Origin: Dryomyza anilis
Taxonomy: Eukaryota > Arthropoda > Insecta > Diptera > Dryomyzidae
Assembly (NCBI GenBank): GCA_951804985.1
Contig: OX638130.1
Location: 114,155,593-114,219,592, forward strand
Direction: 5' to 3'
Length of the DNA: 64,000 nucleotides
A model generated the notes under the pieces. It did no database searches and had not been told where the DNA came from. It saw only the letters and a list, made by a program, of their open reading frames with translations. Positions 37,880 through 49,330 of the stretch are shown piece after piece (the first letter of the stretch is position 1; every line of letters begins with the position of its first letter). The translations under genes and the position numbers were made by a program.

Positions 37880-38640
37880 CGTAGAGGTTGTTAATTTATT
37901 CAATTGTTTTTTTTTTTTTTTATTTCAATTTTTATTAATAAATATTTATTAATAAATTTGTTTTTTAAGTTATTAATTTTTTTTTTTTTTTGGATTTTAA
38001 AACACTGAAAATTATTTGTTTTAGTTATTATTTCGGCATTTTATATTTTGCCCATTATTCGTTGCTGAAATTTAAAGAATTTGATTATTAGAAATGCTTT
38101 TGAGGGATTTGTATATATTTTTTATAAGATATATTATAGAATTTTAGTGACTATTTTTATTTTTAACGACTAAAGTACTTATTTAACTTATTGATATTAT
38201 TATTTAAGCAAAATATAAATTTGCTCAACTTTTGAGTTTTTGGTTTTTAGGTTTTTGATGATGATTTTTTTCTAAATATTTTGTATAGTAAATTTTCATA
38301 TTATTTTTTTTTTTATTTTATATATGTTTTATTATTTTACATGATCTTTATGACGATCAGTTGAGATTTTTGTTTTTTACATTTTTATTTAACCAAAGAA
38401 TTAATAGTAGGAAAATAAAGGATTCTAAAAATGAACTGCTTCTGAATTAACATAATCAAGTGATCAACATAATGAAAGGACCCGATCATCTCAATTTCAC
38501 TATAGTTAATTTCTACCTGATCATCACATGATCAGTTTTATTTTACTAAGCAAATTTCTTCTGAGCCATTATATTTTTTTATAAACTAAAATTTCAACTA
38601 TTTTTGTCAGCGATATTAAAAAAAATGTCCAAATAAAATG
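37880..38640. other. AT-rich leader/upstream region of coding exon 1
   Basis: Directly upstream of the start codon, on the minus strand, are A homopolymers at 37907-37921 and 37979-37991. No polypyrimidine tract with a good acceptor precedes the ATG. The best candidate is GAGAGCAG|CTACAAAATG, which is weak. The 5'UTR structure is therefore unresolved. Nothing else recognised here. Confidence 0.4.
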
Positions 38641-38797
38641 TCCAGTGACGCAAGTAAATTCTGAACAAATCGTACCTGCTTGAGTATCTATGTCCATTGG
38701 AACAGTTTCGTCAAAAAAAAGTTCCAATGACGCACCTGGATGTGAATCTATTACTCATTGGACAGTTTCATCAAAAAATGTCCACTGACACACTTGG
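38637..38797 (+). repeat. Short tandem repeat, ~60-bp unit
   Basis: TTGGAACAGTTTCGTCAAAA followed by TCCAATGACGCACCTGG recurs as TTGGACAGTTTCATCAAAAA with TCCACTGACACACTTGG. A partial unit precedes them (AATGTCCAGTGACGCAAG). Three imperfect copies, non-coding. Confidence 0.65.
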
Positions 38798-38926
38798 AAA
38801 CCATGTCATCAATGAAAAATCAACAATTTTGGTCATAAAATCCTATCACCTCCATTATCAACATTTTGTGATTTCTTAACAACAAAAATGTATATTGGGA
38901 TATCTGTCACAACAACACTTATATGC

Positions 38927-39250
38927 GAATTTGAAAATCTTGTCATGTCAAAAGGGCGAATCTTTTCGTTTTTTTGTCATAACTTTTTACTGGTACAAGA
39001 TAAAAAAATGGTCTTTAGTCATGAATTGTTTGTTTTTAAAGCACCTATTGATTGGCAACATTAAAAATATTATTTTTCTTGTAAAAAACAAAAATTCCAA
39101 AAAACATTTTTAAATAATGATGCCAATCGATAGGTGCTTTACAAACAAATAATTAATTGCTTTACACTACTATTTTATCTTGTAACAATGAAAAGGTATG
39201 GCAAAAAAACGAAAAGATTCGCCCTTTTTGGCATGACAAGATTTTCGAAT
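38927..39250. mobile_element. Foldback element A, AAATCTTGTCATG family
   Basis: Its two ends are inverse: GAAAATCTTGTCATGTCAAA with GGGCGAATCTTTTCG on the left, CGAAAAGATTCGCCC with GGCATGACAAGATTTTC on the right. Inside, TTGTTTGTTTTTAAAGCACC and CTATTGATTGGCA pair with TGCCAATCGATAGGTGCTTT. So the whole ~320 bp is one imperfect palindrome. Three relatives follow at 39251, 41810 and 42136. Confidence 0.8.
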
Positions 39251-39560
39251 TTTTCTATTTGCAAGCGATAACTTTTTATTGGTACAAGATAAAATACTTG
39301 AGTAAAGGCAATAATTGTTTGTTTTTAATACAGCTATCGATTGGCATCATTGTTTTAAAAAAATTGCCAAACATTTTTCTTGCAAATAACGAAAAATCGA
39401 AAAATTATTTTAAAATATTGATGTCAATCGATAGGTGTTTTAAAAACGATCAATTATTTTACATCATTACATCATTATTTTATCTTGAACCCATGAAAAG
39501 TTATAGCTAAAAAACAAAAATATTTGCGTTTTGCTCAGGATATAGCCACACAAAATCCGT
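39251..39560. mobile_element. Foldback element B, same family with a different terminus
   Basis: Shares the internal hairpin words of element A (ATAACTTTTTATTGGTACAA, CTATCGATTGGCATCATTG, then GTCAATCGATAGGTG). Its right end reads CAGGATATAGCCACACAAAA, which is the inverse of the left end of element C at 41.8 kb. It abuts element A directly. Confidence 0.65.
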
Positions 39561-41800
39561 ATTCAAAATTCACTAAGATGTCCAAATCAAATATATACAT
39601 TATGCTAATTGATGCATAAACCAAAATAACAAAACAAATTGAAAACATTTTTTTTACTAATTTTTAAAGCAATTCAAACTTTATAATTTGATTTTGTAAC
39701 ATTTTTAAAAATGCACATTCGACCCTTTGGCATCTCAGTGACGATAATTAGTCTTGACAATTAAACGAAATATTGGAAAACTAGTTTTTTCCAACAAGTG
39801 AATAAAAAGACTCTAAAAATTCTATAGAAATTTTTCTTAAACATGTTACGCAATAGTAAAAAAACAGAGTATAAGGTCAAAATCAACATCCCAAAATTAT
39901 ATAGAGTTGATGTAAGGCATATACATAGAAACATTTTTTTCTCGCTTTGTTGAAGAGTGTAATAAGCCTGATCAGCTAAAGATTATTTTCAAACCCCAAT
40001 AGAAAATTTCTTTGTAGACGAGAACAGAATCTGTTAAAGGAATATTTTCCTTGTCATAACCCGATCAATTACAGGAACAACATGATCTGGGTATGATAAT
40101 GTCTACCCTTATAGTGACAATCATTTCTCATATTCAAAATCTACAATTTTAATTCCTCAAATCACACTAATTTCTCAAATACAAAATCTACAATTTCAAT
40201 TCACACAAATTATTAAAAAAAAGTGAAATATTTGTTTCCCAACATCAACAAACATATTCCACAAGTAAAGTAGTAACATTTATCAAAATAACCTCCAAAA
40301 ATTAAGCGCTCAAAAAAAAAATTCTTGTCTCTATTTTTTGTATATCACATGTTGCCATGTATCTTAACAACTTTTAAGAACAACGACAACTTGTTGCTGT
40401 CGCTCTTAACCTTGGCTGAAATAACAAAAAAATCATATTATAAAACAGCAAGAGCAACAACAAAGGAAACTACGAAAAAATCAAGTTTTGATTTTTTTTT
40501 TTTGTGTTGACGGCAAAACTTTTGTTTATTTGACGTAATCAAAATGGTATTAAACAGAATACTAAAGAAATGCGTCAACAGCTGTCGCTGCGATCGGACC
40601 TTGACTGCTCATTAACGCGAAATGAAATAATAAATTTGCAAAATTTATGTCAAAATTACAAAAAAACAATACTTATTGTAAAAGTTATAAAAAAAACATA
40701 AAACTATATAAAATTTAAGTAAATCGCTTAAAATTCTACGAAAATGTCTGCGGCTTAAATTCTGTAAAAAAAGACCACACACTAAACACACAGTTTACAG
40801 GTCTTTTTTTTTGCATGTTTTTCTATTTAAATTTCAATTTTGAGCTCAAGTCCAAGTGAAGCCCCCAAAGTAAACAGCGGTTAAGCGTGCCCGCGTTTTT
40901 AGCCACATCGCTTCAGACGACTGCGGTTTGAGCCACGGCTGGTTAACTGATCGCGCGCGTCTTTAATGTGGGCTCATTTGCTATTTGCTGTTGGTGTTAA
41001 TATTGTTTTCAATTGTTTGTTTTTTTTTATAATTTTTATTTTGTATTTATTTCTGTTTTGCATTAAGTGCGTGTTAATAGTATGTATGCCAAGAAGCGCT
41101 TAAGCGACAGTTTTTTACATCTTGCCAGCCGTCTGTCTGTTTTCTGCCTCTTGACTGTTTCGCGGTGTGCCGTTCAATCAAGGCAATTAAGCGTAGGCCA
41201 CTTATTAGAGGGTAGACAGACGTTCGATTGCTTGGGCGCTACCTCCAGAATTCAATTGTTTTTGAAGGTTTTTTTGTTTGTAGTTAAATTGAGTTAAATT
41301 AATTAAAACCCTCAATGTGTTGGATGAATTGAAGTTTCATTTTTGTGAAAAAAAAACTAAAATTGAAATAAGATAATGCAAAATTTCAACCAAATTTGAT
41401 TGAAAATTAAAAAAATACTCTTAATTAAAATATTAAATACTAGAACAGTAACAAAAGAAATTTTATTAAATTGAAATTTTATTTATATTTCAGATTCGAC
41501 ACCAGTTCTCATTATGAATTGAAAGCTTAAAGAATAGTATTTGAAAATAATTGAAATGCATTAAAAGAAATACAAACAATCACGTATAAGTTTTTACGGA
41601 ATATATATCGTCACTATTATCCCAAAGGGGCGAATTGCATTTTTAAAAATGTTGGTAAATAAAATTTTAAAGTTTGAAGTGCTTTAAAAATTAGCAAAAT
41701 TTATGTTTTTTTTTCAATTTTTTCTGTTGTTTTGGTTTATTGGTCAATTATTATAAGTTATACAAAATATCTATGGTTTTGGACAATATACTGAATTATA
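39560..41800. other. Upstream region with one less AT-rich island (candidate regulatory)
   Basis: 39990-40110 carries words related to the 54.3-kb MITE (AACCCGATCAATTACAGG, GGTATGATAATGTCTACCC). 40850-41250 is less AT-rich and single-copy-looking (AGCGTGCCCGCG, GACTGCGGTTTGAGCCACGG, ACTGATCGCGCGCG), about 3 kb upstream of the first coding exon. The 76-codon frame at 41067-41297 matches nothing I know. Regulatory role is inference. Confidence 0.35.
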
Positions 41801-41809
41801 TATAGGGAT

Positions 41810-42130
41810 TTTGTGAGGCTATATCCTGATTAAAACGTAAATATATTTGTTTTCTATGCTATAACTTTTTATTGGCGCAAGATAAAATAGTAATGTAAAG
41901 TCATTAATTGTTTGCTTTTAAAGCACGTATCTATTGGCATCATTAATTAAAAATATTTTGTCAAACATTAATTTGCCATTTGTTATTTGCAGGAAAAATA
42001 TTTGGCAACATATTTGTATGTAATGATGACAGTTGATAGGTGCTTTAAAAACAAACAATTAATACCTTTACACCACTATTTTATCATGCACCAATAAAAA
42101 AATATAGTAAAAAAATGAAGAAATTGGAAA
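41810..42130. mobile_element. Foldback element C
   Basis: Starts TTTTGTGAGGCTATATCCTG, then repeats the family's TATAACTTTTTATTGGCGCA, ATCTATTGGCATCATTAATT and, inverted, GATGACAGTTGATAGGTGCT with TTTAAAAACAAACAATTAAT. A near-palindrome of about 320 bp without coding capacity. Confidence 0.72.
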
Positions 42131-42135
42131 AATTT

Positions 42136-42472
42136 TAAATCTTGTCATGCCAAAAGGGCGAATCTTTTCGTTTTTTAGCTATAACTCTTTATTGGTGAGA
42201 GATAAAATAGTAATGTAATTGCAATTATTGTTTGTTTTCAAAGCACCTATCGATCTGCATCATTAATTATATTTTGCCAAAAAAAAAACATTTTTTTGTA
42301 AATAACAAATGGCAAATTAATGTTTGGCAAACTATTTTTAATAAATGAAATAGATCAATAGGTGCTTTGAAAACAAACAATTAATGAATTTACACCACTA
42401 TTTTATCTTATTCCAATCAAAAGTTATGGCAAAAAAACGAAAAGATTCGTCCTTTTGGCATGAAAACATTTT
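42136..42472. mobile_element. Foldback element D
   Basis: Best match to element A: opens AAATCTTGTCATGCCAAAAG with GGCGAATCTTTTCG, closes CGAAAAGATTCG with TCCTTTTGGCATG. The internal AAGCACCTATCGATCTGCAT is inverse to TAGATCAATAGGTGCTTTGA. Ends are better kept than in B or C. Confidence 0.78.
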
Positions 42473-42597
42473 CAATTTTTCGAATTCGCCCTTTTGATTT
42501 TGTTTTTTGTGGCTAGAAATATCCAACTAAACCAATTTTTCAATTTTTCGAATTCGCACTTTTGATTTTGTCTTTTGTGGCTTGAAATATCCAACAA
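42472..42597 (+). repeat. 62-bp direct duplication
   Basis: TCAATTTTTCGAATTCGCCC followed by TTTGTGGCTAGAAATATCCA occurs twice in a row, the second copy with GCACTT for GCCCTT and GGCTTG for GGCTAG. It abuts foldback element D and reuses its CGAATTCGCCCTTTTG-like end. Confidence 0.75.
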
Positions 42598-43259
42598 AAT
42601 CACACACGATTTTATCACAGTATACTTGAGGAAAAATTGCATTAAAAAATGTAAAAAAAAAACGCAAATGTTAAAAATTATAAATTCGTCGCTTTTGCAT
42701 TACAGTAAAGATATGATCTATTTAGAATTAAAATCTAATATCTCGATTCAAAAATGTTCCCAGCAACTGACTATTATTTTATTTATTCAGAGATTAGTTT
42801 TTTTTTACATTATTTAGTATTTTTTGTTATATATTTTTTTTAAATAATTATTTTTATTGTTTTTTTTCTTCTCATTTTCCTCAAAAATCATGACCGATTA
42901 TTTTTTTTTTTTTCGTTTTGCTCTTTTTATTTTTTTAGTTTCTTTCTCTGATCTGTCACACTTTGCAGCAGTTTATTGGCGCTTTATTTGAATTTGTTTT
43001 TAGCACTTTTATGTTTAGCACAATTTTAAAAAATATTTTTTTTCATGTGATTAACATGCAAAAACTGACACAATTTGACTCTTTCGTTCATATAATATTT
43101 ATGTTTATTTATTGAGCTTTTATTTTTGTTTTTTTTTTATGTTCGTGTAGGTTTTTTTATTATTATATTATTGTGGTTTGATTTTTAAGGCCGCCAGTGT
43201 GGGAGTCGTTAACGCGTTGCTGACCTCATTCGATTTCACTACAGGTGACTGATGTTTAT

Positions 43260-43930
43260 AAATTATTTTTATTTTTAATTTATAATATTTTTTAAATTTA
43301 TTTTTAATTTATTTTTATTTAATTTTTTTTTATTTTTAATTTTTTTTTTTTATTTTATAATGAAGAATACTTTTAATAAAAATATGAAAAATAGTTTTTT
43401 ATAGAATGATGATAAATAATTTTAAAAAAATAAATATTTAAAAATATTTTGTGTTATAAAAATATATTTTAATAAAAACTTAATTCAATTTAATTTTGTT
43501 TTTTTTTTTTATTAAATATTTTTTTTTGTTATTAAATTTTTTTTTATTTAAATTTTTTTTTTTTAATATTTTTTTTTTAGAAATATTAATTTTTTTTATT
43601 AAAAATGTAATTTTTTATAAAAATATTTTTTTTTATATAAAAATAAAAAAAAATTTAAAAATTTTTTTTTTTTTTTTTAATTATTTTTTTTTATAAAAAT
43701 AATTATTTTTTCTTAAGTTCAAAATTTTTATAAAAAGAAAAATTTACTATAATTAAGAATTATTACTTTTTTTAATATTAAATTTTTATTTGATTTTATT
43801 AAATTTTTCTTTTTTTATACTTTCTCAAAATATATTTTAAAAATGTTTAAAATCATTTTATAAACGCTATTAATTATATTATTAAACTATTTAATAAAAC
43901 CGTTATTTTTATTTAAATAGAATTTATTTT
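43260..43930 (+). repeat. T-rich low-complexity tract
   Basis: About 650 bp composed almost only of T and A, dominated by T runs of 5-18 bases. The apparent 66-codon phenylalanine/isoleucine/lysine-rich frame at 43496-43696 is a by-product. Confidence 0.9.
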
Positions 43931-43934
43931 TCTA

Positions 43935-44580
43935 AAGCACCTTTTCATTTCTTGTCTGCCTCAATGTGGATGTTAAACAGTGGCGTCTCGCAAAATGTGC
44001 ACACGTCATATGCAACACACATGTTGCAAAATTCTGGAATTTTTATTTTTTGTTGTCTTTTCCCTTTAAAAGTATTTTATTTTTCACGCCTTTTTAATTA
44101 CGTAGGCGCACAACGTATGTATTTTGTATGAATGGTTGACTGAATGAATGAATAGTATGTAGCAGACAGACGCCTAGTTACAACATGATCTACACTCGAT
44201 CGTCGATCAATCAGTTGTTTTTTCTGTATTTTTTTATATATTTCAATGGCCCGCTAAAAACACAGTACAAAAAAAACGCATAAAACGCTGCCATATGGCG
44301 AAATTAATAAAAATTCAGCATAGAACACAAAATATATAAATAAATAATTTATTTATAAATTAATATGCCGAACATGTCGGTGGTATGTAGTATGGCAGTT
44401 TTTATGGCACTTTTCAAAAAAAAAAAAGAAATTAAAAAAATAAAAAAAGGTTACAATTGTGAGCCCGTTAAATTGAGCGCAATTTGCAAATAAAAGGCTA
44501 CAATAATTTAAAGTTTTTTTTTTTTGTATCCAAGTTAATTAAATAATGAAAATACAGCTGCGCACATGATTTCAATTAAT
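43935..44580. other. Upstream island, unassigned
   Basis: 43960-44230 has mixed composition (AAACAGTGGCGTCTCGC, CACGTCATATGCAACACAC, ACACTCGATCGTCGATCAATC). The CACAGTGGCGTCT-type word recurs at 46573. No gene. The remainder is AT-rich. Confidence 0.35.
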
Positions 44581-44599
44581 TGATTCATTGGAGGCTGCT

Positions 44600-46400
44600 T
44601 CAAATCATATATGGTGAATTTATGATTGAAATTCAAATATTTGATAACAAATATTAAAAAGAATACGTTCCACAACAGTTTAAGTATTGAATATGATTGA
44701 AAGATGCTAATTTTGTTTTGAAAATTTGAATTCGCGAGAAGCTAAACACAAAATCAATTGAATATCTAGTTATTTTTATTTTTGTATTTTACAGAAATGT
44801 TTTCAAATTCACATTCAATTCAAATCCAAATTTTACAAAAGAAATGCGTTATACATGCTTAAAATTCGAATATTTAAATTGAAAATTAAATTCGGTAACA
44901 ACAAAAAACAAATTTGAATGAATACCTAGTATTTTAAAACTATTTTACTATGCGAAAACATTTTTAAATTCATTTTCGATCAACATATCACATTAAATAC
45001 GTTCCACATAACATTAAAGCTTGGAAATATGAATATATTGTATTACAAGATTGAATTCGAGAGCAGAAAAAATAAATTTGATTGAATACCTAGCTTTTTT
45101 TATTCGACAATATTCGACAACAAATATAAAATGAAATGCGTTCCAAAAAATACGAATATTTAAATTGAAAATCGAATTCAGTAACAGCAAAAAAACAAAT
45201 TAATTGAATTTCTAGTATTTAAAATATTTTATTTATATTTTTTTTACTATGCAAAACATTTTGATATTCATTTTCTATCAAAATATCAATTAAAATAAGT
45301 TCCACATAATTTTTAAGGTTGTAAATATAAATATTTTGTATGGGAAATTAAGTTTGTGAACAGGAAAAAACAAATTTCATTGAATACCTAGTATTTTAAA
45401 ACTTTTTTAACTATGCGAAAACATTTTGATATTCATTTTCGATCAAAATATCAATTAAAATATGTTCCACATAATTTTTAAGGTTGTAAATATAAATATT
45501 TTGTATGGGAAATTCAATTGGAGAACAGGAAAAACAAATTTCATTGAATATCCAGTACTTTTTTTAATATGCGAACACATTTTGATATTCATTTTCAAAC
45601 CAAATATCAATTTAAATATGTTCTATATAACTTTAAAAGTTGGAAATATAAATACTTTGTATGGGAAATTGAATTTAGGAACAGGAAAAAAACAAATTTT
45701 ATTGAATACCTAGTATTTTTGAACTTTTTTTTACTATGCGAAAACATGTTGATATTCATTTTCGATCAAAATATCAATTTAAATATGTTCCACATAAGTT
45801 TAAATGTTGAAATTATCAATATTTTGTATTACAAAATTGAATTCGAGAACAGATAAAACAAATTTGATTGAATACCTAGTATTTTGAAACTTTTTTTACT
45901 ATGCGAAAATATTTTGAATTCATTTTCGATAAAAATATCAAATTAAATACGTTCCACACAATATTAATGGTTGGAAATACGAATATTTTGTATTACAAAA
46001 TTGAATTCGAGAACAGGAAAAAAACTAATTTGATTGAATACCCAGTTTCTTTAGAAAGTTTTTGATATACGCAGACCTTTTGAGATTCAAATTCGATCGA
46101 TATTCAACTAATTGACAAAAAGTAATGCATTAAATACCTTCCACAAAGCATTATTGATTTGAATTTAATTGCAGTACGTTTATTTTGTATTACAAAATTG
46201 AATTCGCGAACAGATAAAACAGATTTGATTGAATACATATTTCTTTATTAACTTTTTGAATATACGAAGACGTTTTGAGATTCACTTTCGATCAATACCT
46301 TCCACAAAGCATTAATGATTTGAATTTGATTGAAGTACGTTTATTTTGTATTAGAAAATTAAATTTTGTCACAGCAAACACACAAATTTGAACGAATTGA
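44600..46400 (+). repeat. ~165-180-bp satellite array, about ten copies
   Basis: The word TGAATACCTAGT or a close variant starts units near 44758, 44918, 45082, 45204, 45381, 45544, 45703, 45868, 46036 and 46219. Each continues through TTTTTTACTATGCGAAAACA, TTTTCGATCAAAATATCA, GTTCCACATAA and AAATTGAATTCGAGAACAGG. Central copies are the most alike and edge copies the most decayed, as expected for unequal crossing-over. The frames at 45462-45713 and 45569-45856 arise from the repeat. Confidence 0.9.
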
Positions 46401-46859
46401 AATTCGAATGCGATTTTGATAAGTTGTAACCTTGAACGTTTCTTTTTTTCTCATTTCATTATATTAATTGTGGTATTCATTGTTTATTCTAAATGTTCTA
46501 ATTCAATTTCCTTAATTTAAAAAATTTAAGATCCAACTTTTAAATTTTGTTTTATTTAAGTCTTTTGTCACACAGTGGCGTCTAAACAAAAGTGAAACAA
46601 TTGCTAAATGTTATTGAACTTTGTTATCAATTTTTTTTTTATTTATTTTATTGTATTTTTTATTGTATTCTTTATGTAAAATTGTTGTTAAAAATGTTGT
46701 CTATGTTAATTCTATGACATCAGCATTATTTATAACTTTTTTCCATTTTTTGTTTATTATAATTTTTTATTATTGTATTTTTTTTATAGAGAAAATTACA
46801 TAAGCAGCAAAGAAAAAAAAACTATACACTCATAAAAACGTTTGTATCGCCAAAATTTG

Positions 46860-46960
46860 AAATACGCCACATTCGCGCAAACGTTTCAAAAATCGCTAAA
46901 AATAGCTGCTTTCGTACGTAGGCTTGCTTCTTCAGTCACACATTAGTCATCAGATAAGAC
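46860..46960. other. Small mixed-composition island
   Basis: ATACGCCACATTCGCGCAAA and GCTTTCGTACGTAGGCTTGC stand out from surrounding A/T sequence, as at other candidate regulatory islands in this window. Nothing further recognised. Confidence 0.25.
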
Positions 46961-47384
46961 AGCGAAAATTTTAATATTTTTTTTTTAACACTTTTTACAC
47001 TTGATGCATATAAATTATAATATAGCACATAATATTATTAATTTTAAAACTTTTTTATTTTTTAATATTTTGATTTAATAATTTGTTTTTCAAAAATTTG
47101 TATTTTCACTTTTTTCAAAAATATATTTTTAATTTTTTTTTTTTTATCAATTTCAGTTTATTTTTTGATATATTTCTCCTATATACTCTTCACAAATATA
47201 TTTAAAACTTTGCACTGTTATATATTTGCTGTTGTTATGAACAAAAAAAAATTAATATTTGAAGGTTAACATCCAACTATCTAGATCTATAGATACAATA
47301 TACGTATCTGATATCTTTTCTTACAGCGCACAATTAAAATGATTCCGACTACGCACCGCGATTTCGATATTATTATAGTTTTCT

Positions 47385-47421
47385 GAACTGTCTGCCGCGA
47401 GTTTTCAACACCAACTGAAAC
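47385..47421 (-). promoter_or_regulatory. Minus-strand Inr + DPE core promoter (candidate alternative inflated promoter)
   Basis: Read on the minus strand, GTTTCAGTTGG fits the fly initiator TCAGTY, with A+1 at 47416. Counting from that base, AGTTC falls exactly at +28 to +32 and fits the DPE consensus RGWYV. No TATA box is evident, as usual for DPE promoters. A possible donor (GCGCT|GTAAGA, exon end at 47327) would give a ~90-nt leader exon. The orientation fits inflated, whose coding start is 9.5 kb downstream. Linkage to that gene is inference. Confidence 0.45.
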
Positions 47422-47439
47422 GTTATTTTAGAAAATTTT

Positions 47440-48350
47440 GTGCTCGCCACCATAAAATAGAATCTAAAACAACAGCAGCACCCGTTCGTTCGTTAGTTCA
47501 GCGGCGTATCTAACAGATACATTTTGCTCAAGTCAAGATGCGGTGAGTGAGCGCGCGGCGGCACATACTACGCTCGCTCTACGGCGAAGCAAATAACTAA
47601 GAAACAGCAACAAGACTAAGACTAGCAAAACATGTGTGTTTTTTGTTTTTTTTTTTTTGCCTTAGAGTGTTCTCCTACATCATACACAGAGCTCTAAATA
47701 CATCTAAATAGATTCTAACAACAGATACAATATACATTTGTATTTGGTTATATTTCAACTGGGAAGCAAGTGAATCTTTGTATCTGTCTGACCGTAGATT
47801 TAGCGATCTTATTCGCAGAGCATTTCGCTCTCAGTGAGCAGCAGCCGTGTCAAACTGATCGAGCAAAAATTACTTCAACTTATTGAGTAATTTTTGCTCC
47901 TAAAAACTATATATATAATTTTGGAAATTTATGACTTTTGTATCTTTGAAATACTTTGTTTTTATTATCATCTGTTTTCGGAACTGACTAAAAAGTGTCT
48001 GCATTTGAATAACAACAAATGCAGCACAAAGATCGGAACGAAACGATCGCATGTCGTTCGAGTAGGTTGCATTTTTATGATATTTGTATTTTGGATCTTT
48101 AAGGTTTTTATGTGGGCAGCACGCGCGCGTTCATTCAGTTGAAATGTATCGTTTTTGTATCTGCAAGTATACAAATTTAATTATATGCTCGTAGATAATT
48201 ATGAAAAACAGTATTGGGCGAGCTGGTTTTCACGGAAGCTGCTTAATATGGCCGAAATCACGTTGGTTTTAGAATTGCTTAGAAGAATGTTGCCGATATG
48301 GCGAAGAAGAGATGCACTACAACTTAAATTATACCAAAAATATTAAATTT
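47440..48350. promoter_or_regulatory. Promoter-proximal island with repeated GATACAATATAC and GTATCTG words
   Basis: The block is clearly less AT-rich (GCGCGCGGCGGCACATAC near 47555). AGATACAATATAC occurs at about 47290 and again at about 47721, and GTATCTG or CAGATAC words appear at several places. On the plus strand, CAAGATGCG|GTGAGTGAG near 47536-47553 looks like a start codon running into a consensus donor, so a plus-strand gene starting here cannot be excluded. Frames at 47894-48346 match nothing known. Confidence 0.35.
47861..47899. repeat. Long hairpin, GAGCAAAAATTACT arms
   Basis: GAGCAAAAATTACTTCAA pairs with TTGAGTAATTTTTGCTC around a CTTA loop, with one bulged T. It could be a stem-loop or a palindromic protein site within the promoter-like island. 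It is not a recognised terminator or riboswitch. Confidence 0.7.
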
Positions 48351-48549
48351 TAAAAGTATTTAATTGAAAAAAGAGTTGAGCATTGCGAATTCAAAAATTG
48401 AAATTGTAACAGATGTATCGAATTCTCTATGGTACGGTTCGAAAAAAAAAACATTATGTTTATATAATTTTTCCCATAAACTTAAAAGTTTTATTTAAAG
48501 AAATTCTATTCCTGATGGATAATATTTTATATAGAACTGGTCATTGTAC

Positions 48550-48785
48550 AGGGTTTTTCAATAAGAGCGCTACAAAAGATTTTTTCAAGGGTTTTTCAAC
48601 AGGGACGCTACAAAAGTAGAGCGACAGGGACAGCAAACGACGCCATATTTCTTGCCGATCTTTTGACATTTCTCTTCAGTATGATTTGCCATTTCATGAT
48701 CGAAAGATATACGAGCCAACAACGAGTCGAAATTATTAAAATTTACTACCGAAATTCGAATTCGTATATCTTTCCATATATCATA
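48550..48785 (+). mobile_element. rosa-derived MITE, copy 1 (duplicated left TIR, snap-back interior)
   Basis: Two successive TIR-like starts, AGGGTTTTTCAATAAGAGCG at 48550 and AGGGTTTTTCAACAGGGACG at 48588, are followed by the rosa 5' region (AGTAGAGCGACAGGGACAGC and GAAAGATATACGAGCCAACA). It then breaks into TTCGAATTCGTATATCTTTC, an inverse of its own GAAAGATATACGA. The same fused junction occurs in the copy at 58072-58336. No coding capacity beyond the first few transposase codons. Confidence 0.78.
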
Positions 48786-48789
48786 TTTT

Positions 48790-49330
48790 CCTCTTCATAA
48801 CGCTATCAGTTACATGACCAACATGATCAGATAATGCTCTAATTGGGAAAATTTCTACTAAGGTTGTATGCCGTAGATTTGAATTATATGAGGTAAATGT
48901 GGGTGAAAATTTGTCAACCGTACCAGCTTCAAAAATGTTTTGCTTCCGATTTTGATGAAATTTTGTGAACTTGTAATATAAGTATACCTCATTTAAACCT
49001 GTTAAGGAGAATGGACTGGTTGTCGAGATATTGAGGTCCAAATATGGAAAATTTTACCGCGTAGACTTGTATTGAATTATTTATAAATTCTATCAGAGTG
49101 GCTCAATTGTAAATATCTATAACTGCTTTAGAAAATATTTTTAATGAGCTTTACAATAAAAATATTTATTTTGAAACAAATCATTGTTTTAACCAAAAAT
49201 ATTGCATTTTAAAAACGTTTTTGCGGTTTTTGAAATATAGCCAGTTTTTATTTTTGTATTATTAAATGAAAGCTTGTCTTTTTCAAAAAAAAAATGATGT
49301 ATAATCGAAAATGGGATTACGAGCATTGAA
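48790..49330. other. Repeat-like stretch resembling one arm of the 51.7-kb foldback
   Basis: Text such as GATTTTGATGAAATTTTGTG, and the ATATTGAGGTCCAAATATGG word, resembles wording in the arms of the giant palindrome (GATTTTCATGAAATTTTGGC). The GCTCTAATTGGGAAAATTTC and TACTAAGG words near 48837 recall the 54.3-kb MITE end. Probably a decayed mosaic of these families; no exon. Confidence 0.35.

Noticed and set aside
43496..43696. Hydrophobic 66-residue protein
   Set aside because: Produced by a pure T/A tract; composition alone explains it.
45462..45856. 83- and 95-residue repeat proteins
   Set aside because: They translate the ~170-bp satellite; overlapping frames of the same repeat.
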